NCBI GenBank assembly: GCA_030621455.1
Contig: JAUXHQ010000069.1
Span: forward strand, 1 to 7,980
Reading direction: 5' to 3'
DNA from: Deltaproteobacteria bacterium
Lineage (GTDB): Bacteria > Desulfobacterota > UBA8473
Length of the DNA stretch: 7,980 bases
Positions 1 to 5,940 of this stretch are shown in pieces (position 1 is the stretch's first letter; every line of letters begins with the position of its first letter). The notes below the pieces were generated by a model that worked only from the letters and a program-made list of their open reading frames with translations, did no database searches and was not told the DNA's origin. The translations under genes were made by a program, and so were the position numbers.

Positions 1-95
1 CCTGTGCAGTTGGTCAGGTGTGCCGCTTGCCTTAATCCTGTTAACTGAACCATCGGAGACACTTCAAAACACTAGGTTTGTGTAACTGCACAGGT
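1..95. repeat. Intergenic inverted-end repeat, copy A
   Basis: The copy starts at the window edge with CCTGTGCAGTTG and ends with AACTGCACAGGT (84-95), so its ends are inverted repeats of at least 11 bp. The inner part shares CCGCTTGCC with copy B. It shares a CACTAGGTTT block (69-78), next to the right end, with copy C. Immediately to the right is a T-rich stretch (ATTTTTGACAA, 101-111) that also follows copies B and C in similar form. It lacks the GCCGGC core found in B and C. No coding potential is seen. The element may begin one or a few bases left of the window. It could be a MITE-like element or a REP-type structured intergenic repeat; the sequence does not decide between them. Confidence 0.75.
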
Positions 96-140
96 CGAAT
101 ATTTTTGACAAATGAAGGATGTCGTGATAGTTAAGGTATT

Positions 141-170
141 GATTATTGACTAATCGTAACAGTCAAAATC
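141..170. promoter_or_regulatory. Imperfect inverted repeat upstream of the 96-aa gene (operator-like)
   Basis: GATTATTGACT (141-151) and AGTCAAAATC (161-170) are inverted copies with a single extra base in the left arm and a 9-nt spacer. The site lies about 60 nt before the first gene, where a regulator operator or a small leader hairpin would be expected. A TTGACA at 105-110 could serve as a -35 box, but no convincing -10 lies at the right distance. A role as a regulatory site is inference. Confidence 0.3.
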
Positions 171-232
171 AGACTTTTTGTTTTCCGCGGTGAATTTTTG
201 ACAACAGCCAACCGGAAGTGAGGAGCAGATCA

Positions 233-523
233 ATGGCAGAAAAAGAACAATCCCATCAAGTTGCAGACGAGGAAAGAGAAGACCTGTGGGGTAAGTATGT
301 TGAAATAAGGCTAAAAGAGGGCGGTTTGGCAAGGGGGCTTGTTATAGCCCAGGCAGGTGATTCCATTAGTATATCTGATGAATTCAAGGATCTGGAGGAG
401 TACAGTAACTATAAACCCCAGGTCCTGGGAACCTGCGGTATTGTATACCCCCATACAGAGGGCTACAGGTGGGATGACATAGAGAACGTAGAGGTCGTTC
501 AGGATGAAGAAGGGAAGGGTTAA
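233..523 (+). CDS. Hypothetical 96-aa acidic protein, possible small beta-barrel
   Basis: I do not recognise the family. The start is the ATG at 233, which has AGGAG at 221-225 with a 7-nt spacer; an in-frame GTG at 218 has no better site. After a charged N-terminal tail (about residues 1-16), the segment from LWGKYVEIRLKEGG onward alternates hydrophobic and polar residues like successive beta strands. It ends with YRWDDIENVEVV (about residues 78-89). This layout resembles small SH3/Sm-like barrels, where a 'W-x-D-I-x-x-V' strand closes the barrel, but that is only a fold guess. There are no membrane segments, and only one cysteine (in LGTCGIVYPH), so it is not an iron-sulfur protein. It sits 46 nt upstream of an activator ATPase and is probably co-transcribed with it, so an accessory role for that system is possible. 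Confidence 0.75.
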   Translation: MAEKEQSHQVADEEREDLWGKYVEIRLKEGGLARGLVIAQAGDSISISDEFKDLEEYSNYKPQVLGTCGIVYPHTEGYRWDDIENVEVVQDEEGKG

Positions 524-569
524 GCCCTGTCAACCAAACGCTGTGGACTGCTGAAAATGGAGGTATATA

Positions 570-1340
570 ATGATAGTCGCCGGCATTGATGTTGGCTCCC
601 TGAGCACCAAGGTGGTTCTAATGGAAGATGACAGGATCTTGGCCGCCAACATACTCACTACAGGAGAAGAAGGGGTTGTAATGGCAAAAAAAGCCACGGA
701 TGAGGCCCTGAGAAAGGCGAATATATCCTTTGATCAGTTAGAATATATTGTTACCACGGGCTGTGGCAGGAAGTCGATCCCTTTTGCAAAAGAATCTAAA
801 TCAGAGATGATGTGCCACGCTAAAGGGGCCTACTGGTTATTCCCATCGGCAAGGACCGTGATTGACATCGGTGCTGAGAGTAGTAAGATAATACGCCTTA
901 ACAAAAACGGAGTTGTAGAAGACTTTGTTGGAAATGATAAATGTGCGGCAGGAACAGGAATATTTTTGGATACAATGGCAAAGGCTTTGGAAGTACCTAT
1001 CGAAGAGGTGGGCGAGTTATCCTTGAAACACAAAGAAAAAGCCATGATCAGCAGTATGTGCGCTGTATTTGCCGAGTCTGAGGTAGTCTCCCATGTTCAC
1101 AGGGGAACACCAAGAAATGATATATTGGCCGGTATCCATGATTCCATAGCTGAGAGGATATTCGGCATGTCGAATCGAGTGGGGATAATGGATGATGTTG
1201 TTATGACGGGGGGAGTAGCGAAAAACATAGGGATGATCAAGGCATTGGAAGAGAAATTGGGAACAATATTGCATGTGCCGGAACATCCAAGAGTAGTCGG
1301 AGCCTTGGGAGCCGCGCTTGTTGCCCTAGATAGGAAGTAA
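570..1340 (+). CDS. Activator ATPase of the BcrA/BadF/HgdC family (paralog 1)
   Basis: This 256-aa protein has the full length of a 2-hydroxyacyl-CoA dehydratase activator (HgdC-like) or a small benzoyl-CoA reductase ATPase subunit. Such proteins use ATP hydrolysis to push a low-potential electron from ferredoxin into a catalytic iron-sulfur partner. The ASKHA-fold phosphate-1 loop GIDVGSLSTK (residues 5-14) is intact. The two [4Fe-4S] ligand motifs are present: NDKCAAGTG (C125) and SSMCAVFAESEV (C164). The adenosine motif MTGGVAKNIG is near residues 212-221. The phosphate-2 motif, normally DIGGQD, reads DIGAES (99-104), an unusual change. GGAGGT at 559-564 precedes ATG by 5 nt. It is about half identical to the next gene (about 129 of the first 250 residues, ungapped hand alignment). 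The family call is sure; the cytoplasmic partner enzyme is not in the window, so BcrD/BzdQ-like versus HgdC-like cannot be settled. Confidence 0.93.
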   Translation: MIVAGIDVGSLSTKVVLMEDDRILAANILTTGEEGVVMAKKATDEALRKANISFDQLEYIVTTGCGRKSIPFAKESKSEMMCHAKGAYWLFPSARTVIDIGAESSKIIRLNKNGVVEDFVGNDKCAAGTGIFLDTMAKALEVPIEEVGELSLKHKEKAMISSMCAVFAESEVVSHVHRGTPRNDILAGIHDSIAERIFGMSNRVGIMDDVVMTGGVAKNIGMIKALEEKLGTILHVPEHPRVVGALGAALVALDRK

Positions 1341-1357
1341 AGGTTGCACTCTTTTCG

Positions 1358-1423
1358 ACTCGTGCTATTGATCAGGTTTACCGCTTGCCGGCGCTTAACG
1401 CAATCCTGCTCAACTGCACAGGT
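1358..1423. repeat. Intergenic inverted-end repeat, copy B (short form)
   Basis: The right end AACTGCACAGGT (1412-1423) matches copies A and C exactly. The left end ACTCGTGCTATT (1358-1369) is a decayed form of ACCTGTGCAGTT, preceded by TTTCG as in copy C. The core CTTGCCGGCGCTTAACGC (1384-1401) is continuous here, whereas in copy C the same core is split after GCCGGC. The inner arms TTGATCAGG and CCTGCTCAA can pair, so a hairpin is possible. The copy fills most of the 135-nt gap between the two activator genes. It lacks the CACTAGGTTT block found in A and C. Confidence 0.75.
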
Positions 1424-1475
1424 GGATTATTTTTGAAAGAGCTGTTTTCCGAGGTTGCGTATCAAGGAGGAGAAT

Positions 1476-2282
1476 ATGATAGTTGCCGGAGTAGATATAG
1501 GTTCTTTGAGCGGCGAGACAGTGCTGATGAGAGATGGCGAAATACTATCATACAGTATTGTGAGAACAGGAGCAGATAGTGCAAAAACTGCGGAAAAAGC
1601 GACGGATGAAGCACTCGATAATGCCTCTATCTCGTTCGGAGATATCGAATATACTGTGGCAACAGGATATGGGAGGGTTATCGTTCCTTTTGCAGACAAA
1701 AACATAACAGAGATCTCATGCCATGCAAGAGGAGCCAATTACCTGTTTCCCACAGTCAGAACAATACTTGACATGGGCGGACAGGACTGCAAGGCTATAA
1801 AATGCAATGATGTGGGAAAGGTTACAAATTTTGCAATGAACGACAAGTGCGCGGCTGGAACGGGGAGGTTCTGTGACGTAATGGCAGAGGTGCTCGATGA
1901 ACCCCTCGAAGATATCGGAAGGATCTCTTTGGGGGCGGAAAGGGACGCAATGGTGAGTTCGGCGTGTGCTGTTTTTGCCAAGTCAGAGGTGGTTTCTCTC
2001 TTAAGAAAGGGGACCCCGAAGAGTGAGATCCTCTCCGGTGTTCACGAGGCCATAGCCACAAGGGTGTTCGCTTTGCTTCAAAGGGTCGGTATAGAGGCAG
2101 ACTTCGTGATAACCGGTGGGATTGCGAAGAATATAGGTGTTGTCAGGAAGGTGGCGGAGAAGGTGGGAATGACCCCTCTCATATCGGACGAACCTCAGAT
2201 TGTGGGGGCTATCGGTGCAGCCCTTTTTGCAGAAGAGTTGTGCAAGAAAGCTAAACATAAAGACAGGTCCAAAAGTCAATAG
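1476..2282 (+). CDS. Activator ATPase of the BcrA/BadF/HgdC family (paralog 2)
   Basis: This 268-aa paralog of the preceding activator aligns with it without gaps over about 250 residues, then adds a lysine-rich tail. Cluster ligands are kept at the same positions: NDKCAAGTGRF (C125) and SSACAVFAKSEV (C164). The phosphate-2 motif is near standard (DMGGQD, 99-104) and the adenosine motif is ITGGIAKNIG. The phosphate-1 loop reads GVDIGSLSGE (5-14), where the family normally has S/T-x-T-K, so the usual Thr-Lys is lost. The ATG at 1476 has a strong AAGGAGG (1464-1470) 5 nt away; an in-frame TTG at 1455 lies upstream of this site and is not needed. In HgdC-type dimers each subunit gives two cysteines to one [4Fe-4S] cluster, so the two paralogs may form a heterodimer, as BcrA/BcrD and BzdP/BzdQ do. 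Catalytic subunits are not seen. Confidence 0.93.
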   Translation: MIVAGVDIGSLSGETVLMRDGEILSYSIVRTGADSAKTAEKATDEALDNASISFGDIEYTVATGYGRVIVPFADKNITEISCHARGANYLFPTVRTILDMGGQDCKAIKCNDVGKVTNFAMNDKCAAGTGRFCDVMAEVLDEPLEDIGRISLGAERDAMVSSACAVFAKSEVVSLLRKGTPKSEILSGVHEAIATRVFALLQRVGIEADFVITGGIAKNIGVVRKVAEKVGMTPLISDEPQIVGAIGAALFAEELCKKAKHKDRSKSQ

Positions 2283-2360
2283 TATCCTCTGGAGGTTTAT
2301 GGTTGCGGATTGGGTAAAGATTTCGACCTGTGCAGTTGAGCAGGGTCACTGCTTGCCGGC

Positions 2361-2491
2361 TACATATTTCGTTTGCTTGTTATGAACTACAGTCTGGCAT
2401 AAGGTTGTATGTGTAATGGGTTTTATACGTCTCTTATGTATATTTTGATGTTGGCCAGGTCCTTACGTATAACAAGCAAACGAAACAAGCA
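2361..2491. mobile_element. Nested 131-bp MITE-like insertion inside copy C
   Basis: The segment has 23-nt inverted ends with about 20 of 23 matches. The best part is TTCGTTTGCTTGTTAT (2368-2383) against ATAACAAGCAAACGAA (2469-2484). It is directly flanked by GCCGGC at 2355-2360 and again at 2492-2497. Copy B carries a single GCCGGC in the same context (CTTGCCGGCGCTTAACGC), so B looks like the empty site and the duplicated hexamer like a target-site duplication. It encodes no protein, so it would need a transposase from elsewhere. Alternatively, copy C may be the ancestral long form and B a deletion between the two GCCGGC hexamers. Confidence 0.6.
2445..2473 (+). promoter_or_regulatory. Predicted sigma70-type promoter for the ferredoxin gene
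   Basis: TTGATG (2445-2450) and TATAAC (2468-2473) are separated by exactly 17 nt, matching the -35 and -10 consensus at 4 and 5 of 6 positions. Transcription would start near 2480 and leave a leader of about 135 nt before the ferredoxin start. The -10 box lies in the right inverted end of the nested element, so that element may supply the promoter. Confidence 0.45.
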
Positions 2492-2616
2492 GCCGGCGCT
2501 TAACGCAATCGAAACATCATAGACAATTCAAGACACTAGGTTTATATAAACTGCACAGGTTGGAAAGATTTTTGGTCACTGTGGACTGTTAAGATTTTTG
2601 CCGAGGTGTAGATGGA

Positions 2617-2892
2617 ATGATAGTCAACTACGGGTATACGGATGGTAGCGGAGACTACTACATAGTGATAGACACCGACAAATGTGACGGATGTGGGAAG
2701 TGTGTTGATGCCTGTCCTCAAAACGTATTGGAGCTGGCCGAAGACGATTACGGGGATATCGTTGTTAGGGTGAGGGATGAGGTCAAAAGTAAAGTCGGTT
2801 ATGTATGCCTGGGTTTCAACCCGGGGTGTAGTAAGAATGAGGTGAACTGCCGGAGTGTTTGCGAATACGATGTAATTTCTCATACATGGTAA
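2617..2892 (+). CDS. Small ferredoxin with one classical and one atypical cysteine motif
   Basis: This 91-aa electron carrier has a classical [4Fe-4S] motif CDGCGKCVDACP (C23, C26, C29, C33) after a short strand IVIDTDK. A second set of four cysteines near the C-terminus (C64, C71, C78, C82) has Cx6Cx6Cx3C spacing instead of the normal CxxCxxCxxxCP, and no proline follows the last cysteine. The protein ends in ISHTW. It could bind two [4Fe-4S] clusters with a loop insertion, in the manner of Allochromatium-type ferredoxins, but the spacing differs from that type as well. ATG 2617 follows GAGGTG (2603-2608) by 8 nt; the ATG at 2612 is out of frame. Its place downstream of two activator ATPases suggests it is their electron donor, and the oxidoreductase encoded at the right of the window could reduce it. 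Both links are inferred. Confidence 0.9.
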   Translation: MIVNYGYTDGSGDYYIVIDTDKCDGCGKCVDACPQNVLELAEDDYGDIVVRVRDEVKSKVGYVCLGFNPGCSKNEVNCRSVCEYDVISHTW

Positions 2893-2941
2893 GCTATAGG
2901 CTATGCATGCTCCGGCCTCTTGACTCCTGGGAGGATTTAAC

Positions 2942-3226
2942 ATGGCAGAAAAGGATTCGGACCTCGAGTTTTTTAAGAAATTTGATGATGGCAAAAATAT
3001 CTTTTCTAAGGTCTTCAGGGCGGCAAAGAAAGAGATTATATTACAGGACAGGGATGAGTTTATAGAATCTATGGGTGACCGTATAAGAGAAGACCATGGT
3101 TTGACCGGGGATGATGCCGAGACATATGCAAGCCTTGTATATCAGGTATGGGAAGAGAGGTGTGGTTGCAGTATCACATCCTTTGACCAGGAGATGTCCT
3201 CCCTGAGGAAAAAGATTTTCGCTTGA
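2942..3226 (+). CDS. Hypothetical 94-aa helical protein
   Basis: I do not recognise the family. The ATG at 2942 has a strong GGGAGG (2929-2934) with a 7-nt spacer, 49 nt after the ferredoxin stop, so the two are probably one transcript. The protein is highly charged and looks mainly helical: residues 1-40 are rich in Lys, Asp and Phe (EFFKKFDDGKNIF, SKVFRAAKKEI), followed by an acidic segment and then YASLVYQVWEERCGC. The only cysteines are the C-x-C pair in that segment (about residues 74-76), which could bind metal or react in redox chemistry but is not enough for an iron-sulfur cluster. No signal peptide or membrane segment is seen. Like the 96-aa protein it begins MAEK, but no further similarity is apparent. 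It may be an accessory factor of the activator/ferredoxin set. Confidence 0.78.
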   Translation: MAEKDSDLEFFKKFDDGKNIFSKVFRAAKKEIILQDRDEFIESMGDRIREDHGLTGDDAETYASLVYQVWEERCGCSITSFDQEMSSLRKKIFA

Positions 3227-3421
3227 TCCAGGCTCCAAGTCGCATAGACACCCCCCACGGAAACTATGCCCAAAGAACAATATCTCCCCCAACAGTCAAT
3301 TGCCCGGTTTGAACACTCCCTAAATGTGAATGGTTGCGGACAGGAGTATTCTTCCTTCGAAGGGTATTACAGAGAAAAAACGGTGACAAAAGCTTAGACG
3401 CATTATGGATGTATCACTGAT

Positions 3422-3946
3422 ATGAGCTGCGAACTAATCCTCGTAACAGGTGGAGCACGGAGCGGGAAGAGTGCTTTCGCTTACAACCTCGCCATGCCCG
3501 TGAGCAAGCGGCGGGCCTACATCGCCACCGCAGAACCTCTTGATGAAGAGATGGAGGAACGGATAAAAAAGCATCAAGCAGAAAGGGGAAAAGGGTGGGA
3601 TACCATAGAGGAACCCATCGATCTACCAGGGGTCTTGAATGGCATAAGGGGAAAGTATGGGGTGGTATTGATAGACTGTATAACCCTTTGGATCTCTAAT
3701 CTCCTGCACATTTATCAGGATAGTGAAGAGCGTGCAATGGCTGACATTGAAAAGCTGGTCAATGTCAGCAGAGGAGTCGATTACGACCTGATTATTGTCT
3801 CGAATGAGGTGGGGATGGGTATCGTCCCGGAAAACAGATTGGCGCGGTTGTTCAGGGATATTTCAGGAAGAGCAAATCAGATGCTGGGAAAGACAGCTAG
3901 TTCGGTTTATCTGGTAGTCTCCGGGTTACCATTGAAGATAAAGTAA
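3422..3946 (+). CDS. cobU: CobU, adenosylcobinamide kinase / guanylyltransferase
   Basis: This bifunctional enzyme phosphorylates adenosylcobinamide and then transfers GMP to give adenosylcobinamide-GDP in the late cobalamin pathway. The 174-aa length is typical. The P-loop GGARSGKS is at residues 10-17. The [15 protein letters not shown] segment places H51 where the family has its guanylylated histidine. [10 protein letters not shown] (81-90) gives a Walker-B-like aspartate. The C-terminal block [20 protein letters not shown] is characteristic of the family. The ATG at 3422 has no clear ribosome binding site (only GATGTATCACTGAT before it), so initiation may be weak. It leads a cobU-cobT-cobS operon. 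The 195-nt leader holds no recognisable cobalamin riboswitch. Confidence 0.96.
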   Translation: MSCELILVTGGARSGKSAFAYNLAMPVSKRRAYIATAEPLDEEMEERIKKHQAERGKGWDTIEEPIDLPGVLNGIRGKYGVVLIDCITLWISNLLHIYQDSEERAMADIEKLVNVSRGVDYDLIIVSNEVGMGIVPENRLARLFRDISGRANQMLGKTASSVYLVVSGLPLKIK

Positions 3947-3962
3947 CGAAAGGATATTGAAA

Positions 3963-5021
3963 GTGCAAAAGCTAAGGGATACACTCGCAAGGATCGAGCC
4001 CTTGAAGGAAGAATTCTTCCAAAAGGCCCAGGAAAGGTTGGACAACCTCACGAAACCCCAGGGGAGTCTCGGGAGGTTGGAGGACTTTGCAAAAAGATAC
4101 GTGGCCATTACGGAGAACCTTGATCCGAAGATTGAAGATAAATTCATTTTTACCTTTGCCGGTGACCACGGGATTGTGGAAGAAGGGGTCAGCGCCTTTC
4201 CGAAAGAGGTTACGAAACAGATGGTTCTCAACTTCTTAGCAGGAGGCGCGGGAGTCAATGTGCTGGCCAAACATGTTGGCGTCGAAGTTGTGGTGGTTGA
4301 TATCGGGGTAGATTATGATTTTGGGTCACTTGAGGGGCTGCTGGGCAGAAAGGTCGCTGGAGGCACAAGAAATATGGCGAGAGGGCCGGCAATGTCCGTT
4401 GAAGAGGCGGTGAATGCCATAAATGTGGGTATTGACCTGGCCGATGAGTATGCCGGTAAAGGAGCCGATATTTTTGGTAGTGGAGATATGGGTATAGGGA
4501 ATACAACGCCCAGCAGTGCAATCCTGGCGGTAATATCAGGTAAGCCTGTGCGTACCGTTGTTGGCAGAGGTACCGGCATAGACGATGAAACCCTTGGAAA
4601 GAAAATCGATGCCATAGAGAGGGCCATAAACATTAATAGTCCAAACCCGGCGGACCCCCTGGAGGTCTTGACAAAGGTAGGTGGATTTGAAATTGCAGGG
4701 ATTGCAGGTCTGATTATTGGGGCAGCATCCAAGAGGGTTCCAACAGTAATTGACGGATTTATATCTACCGCCGGCGCATTAATAGCTGTAAAAATGAATC
4801 CTTTAATCAAGCCTTACCTCTTTGCGTCCCACTGCTCGGCAGAGCCGGGACACAGGATAATGCTTGAAAAGGTCGGGTTAGAGCCAATGCTGGACCTATC
4901 ACTTAGACTGGGAGAGGGAACCGGGGCGGCATTGGGGATTAACCTTGTGGATGCGGGGGTAAAGATCCTGACAGAGATGGCTACCTTTGCTGAAGCCGAT
5001 GTTGAAGAAGCCATAACGTAA
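3963..5021 (+). CDS. cobT: CobT, nicotinate-nucleotide:dimethylbenzimidazole phosphoribosyltransferase
   Basis: CobT makes alpha-ribazole phosphate from nicotinate mononucleotide and a lower-ligand base such as dimethylbenzimidazole, for the cobalamin nucleotide loop. Family blocks are clear: [12 protein letters not shown] (from residue 29), FAGDHG (about 65-70), [11 protein letters not shown], and GEGTGAALG near the C-terminus, whose glutamate (about E318) is in the place of the Salmonella catalytic E317. The start chosen is GTG 3963 because AAAGGA (3949-3954) is then 8 nt away; the alternative TTG 3957 leaves only 2 nt. It lies 16 nt after cobU and its stop overlaps the cobS start (TAATG). 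Length is about 352 aa, usual for the family. Which base it activates cannot be read from the sequence. Confidence 0.96.
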   Translation: MQKLRDTLARIEPLKEEFFQKAQERLDNLTKPQGSLGRLEDFAKRYVAITENLDPKIEDKFIFTFAGDHGIVEEGVSAFPKEVTKQMVLNFLAGGAGVNVLAKHVGVEVVVVDIGVDYDFGSLEGLLGRKVAGGTRNMARGPAMSVEEAVNAINVGIDLADEYAGKGADIFGSGDMGIGNTTPSSAILAVISGKPVRTVVGRGTGIDDETLGKKIDAIERAININSPNPADPLEVLTKVGGFEIAGIAGLIIGAASKRVPTVIDGFISTAGALIAVKMNPLIKPYLFASHCSAEPGHRIMLEKVGLEPMLDLSLRLGEGTGAALGINLVDAGVKILTEMATFAEADVEEAIT

Positions 5022-5767
5022 TGAAATACTTTATTATTGCTTTACAATTCCTGACAGTCATCCGTCTCTCCAGAGATGTTCAGGTAACACCTAAAGACCT
5101 GGCAAGGTCCATGGGATACTTCCCGATGATCGGATTACTCCTCGGGTTTGTCTTAGTATCTCTCAACCTGCTACTTTCGAGCATCTTACCCAGCTCCGTG
5201 GTAAACGGGATACTGATAGCAACGCTTATAATATGTACCGGCGCCTTACACCTGGACGGTCTGGCTGATACTATCGATGGTTTAGCAGGGGGGAATACTA
5301 AAGAGGAGATTCTCCGAATAATGCGTGACAGCAGGACAGGCGCCATTGGAGCCGTCGGCCTGATAATGGTATTGTTACTGAAATATGTTTCCCTAATAAA
5401 TATCCCGGACGAGATCAAGAATCAGGTTTTGATCGCTATGCCGGTGATTAGCAGATGTTCCATGGTACAGGTCTGTTTCTTTTCTGATTATGCCAGGTCA
5501 GACCCTGGAATCGGATCACCTTTTGCTTATTATCTTGGCAAGAGAGAGTTTTCGTTGGCTACAATTACGGCCTTCTTATTATCTTTGATATTATTGGGTG
5601 TGGAGGGGATAATAGTAATCACGGTAATCGGTATTACAACCTGGGGACTATTCTCATTTTACAGAAAGAAGATCGGAGGGGTCACTGGAGACACTTTCGG
5701 CGCCACCAACGAAATAAATGAGGTCTTAGTCCTGATTTTGACACTGTCTTTACTCAATAACGGGTAG
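5021..5767 (+). CDS. cobS: CobS, adenosylcobinamide-GDP ribazoletransferase
   Basis: CobS is the membrane enzyme that joins adenosylcobinamide-GDP with alpha-ribazole (phosphate) to finish the cobalamin nucleotide loop. The 248-aa protein is strongly hydrophobic, with several membrane segments (for example about residues 36-56, 62-76, 108-122, 176-205). The family motifs are GALHLDGLADTIDGL (74-88), MRDSRTGAIG (101-110) and GDTFGATNEINE (about 223-234); the aspartates in the first are the expected Mg2+/substrate residues. The ATG overlaps the cobT stop by one base, so translation is probably coupled. It is the last gene of the operon. A long hairpin lies about 75 nt after its stop. Confidence 0.96.
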   Translation: MKYFIIALQFLTVIRLSRDVQVTPKDLARSMGYFPMIGLLLGFVLVSLNLLLSSILPSSVVNGILIATLIICTGALHLDGLADTIDGLAGGNTKEEILRIMRDSRTGAIGAVGLIMVLLLKYVSLINIPDEIKNQVLIAMPVISRCSMVQVCFFSDYARSDPGIGSPFAYYLGKREFSLATITAFLLSLILLGVEGIIVITVIGITTWGLFSFYRKKIGGVTGDTFGATNEINEVLVLILTLSLLNNG

Positions 5768-5840
5768 AAAGGAAAACCGGGAGAGAGACGATGTGTCATT
5801 TCAATGAAGAACAGAAGATGATTCAAGGTATGGTCTGGAT

Positions 5841-5882
5841 TATAACCACACCGGTCGCATTTTTCCAACCGGTGCGGTTATA
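5841..5882. terminator. Hairpin between converging cob and oxidoreductase operons
   Basis: TATAACCACACCGGT (5841-5855) pairs with ACCGGTGCGGTTATA (5868-5882) with a single mismatch, around a 12-nt loop. This is the strongest hairpin in the window apart from the repeats. It lies between two gene ends that face each other, where a shared two-way terminator is expected. No U-tract follows the stem on either strand, so it is not a textbook intrinsic terminator; it may instead block exonucleases or act with Rho. Confidence 0.55.
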
Positions 5883-5940
5883 GAGATATGTCCTGTGTGA
5901 ATTAACTTCTCCAGCACCTTCTCAGTAGATGCCTCTATGT

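Larger units (their letters stand above)
2326..2560. repeat. Intergenic inverted-end repeat, copy C (interrupted)
   Basis: Perfect 12-bp inverted ends, ACCTGTGCAGTT (2326-2337) and AACTGCACAGGT (2549-2560), bound a 235-bp non-coding segment. Its left inner part matches the left side of copies A and B. Its right part (2498-2560) matches B through GCTTAACGCAATC and A through CACTAGGTTT. The middle (2361-2491) is extra relative to B. The element is flanked by AAAGATTT at 2316-2323 and 2564-2571, which could be a target duplication. However, T-rich right flanks are common to all three copies, so the match may be part of the repeat itself. This element takes up most of the 334-nt gene-free stretch 2283-2616; the rest holds only the ferredoxin leader. 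Confidence 0.8.

Noticed and set aside
2393..2407. Sigma54-like CTGGCATAAGGTTGT
   Set aside because: The spacing between the GG and TTG elements is one base short and the conserved GC of the -12 box is GT.
2468..2503. Resemblance to an integron attC site (ATAACAAGCAAACG..., GCCGGCGCTTAAC) in copy C
   Set aside because: GCTTAAC fits the RYYYAAC core, but no GTTRRRY partner lies at the proper place and orientation, no integrase or cassette layout is seen, and the element is better explained by inverted ends and a GCCGGC duplication.
1..2616. CRISPR array suggested by repeated intergenic sequences
   Set aside because: The copies are about 1 kb apart, vary in length and have genes between them, with no regular spacers.
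2299..3340. ATGGTTGCGGA repeated at 2299-2309 and 3330-3340
   Set aside because: An isolated 11-bp match; several such pairs are expected by chance in 8 kb, and the surroundings do not match.
3227..3421. Cobalamin riboswitch expected before the cob operon
   Set aside because: I see no B12-box-like conserved core; there is only a weak 6-bp hairpin (GCATAG / CTATGC, 3242-3269) and a CCTTCGAAGG palindrome (3352-3361). No other gene is seen in this gap.
4313..4810. 165-codon open frame on the - strand opposite cobT
   Set aside because: It is antisense to conserved cobT sequence, is low in complexity (rich in Pro, Ser and Ala) and has no supporting start signal.
5791..5883. 30-codon + strand frame starting ATGTGTCATTTC with a GGGAGAG before it
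   Set aside because: It is short, runs through both arms of the convergent hairpin, and its product resembles nothing I recognise. The purine-rich stretch before it could be chance.
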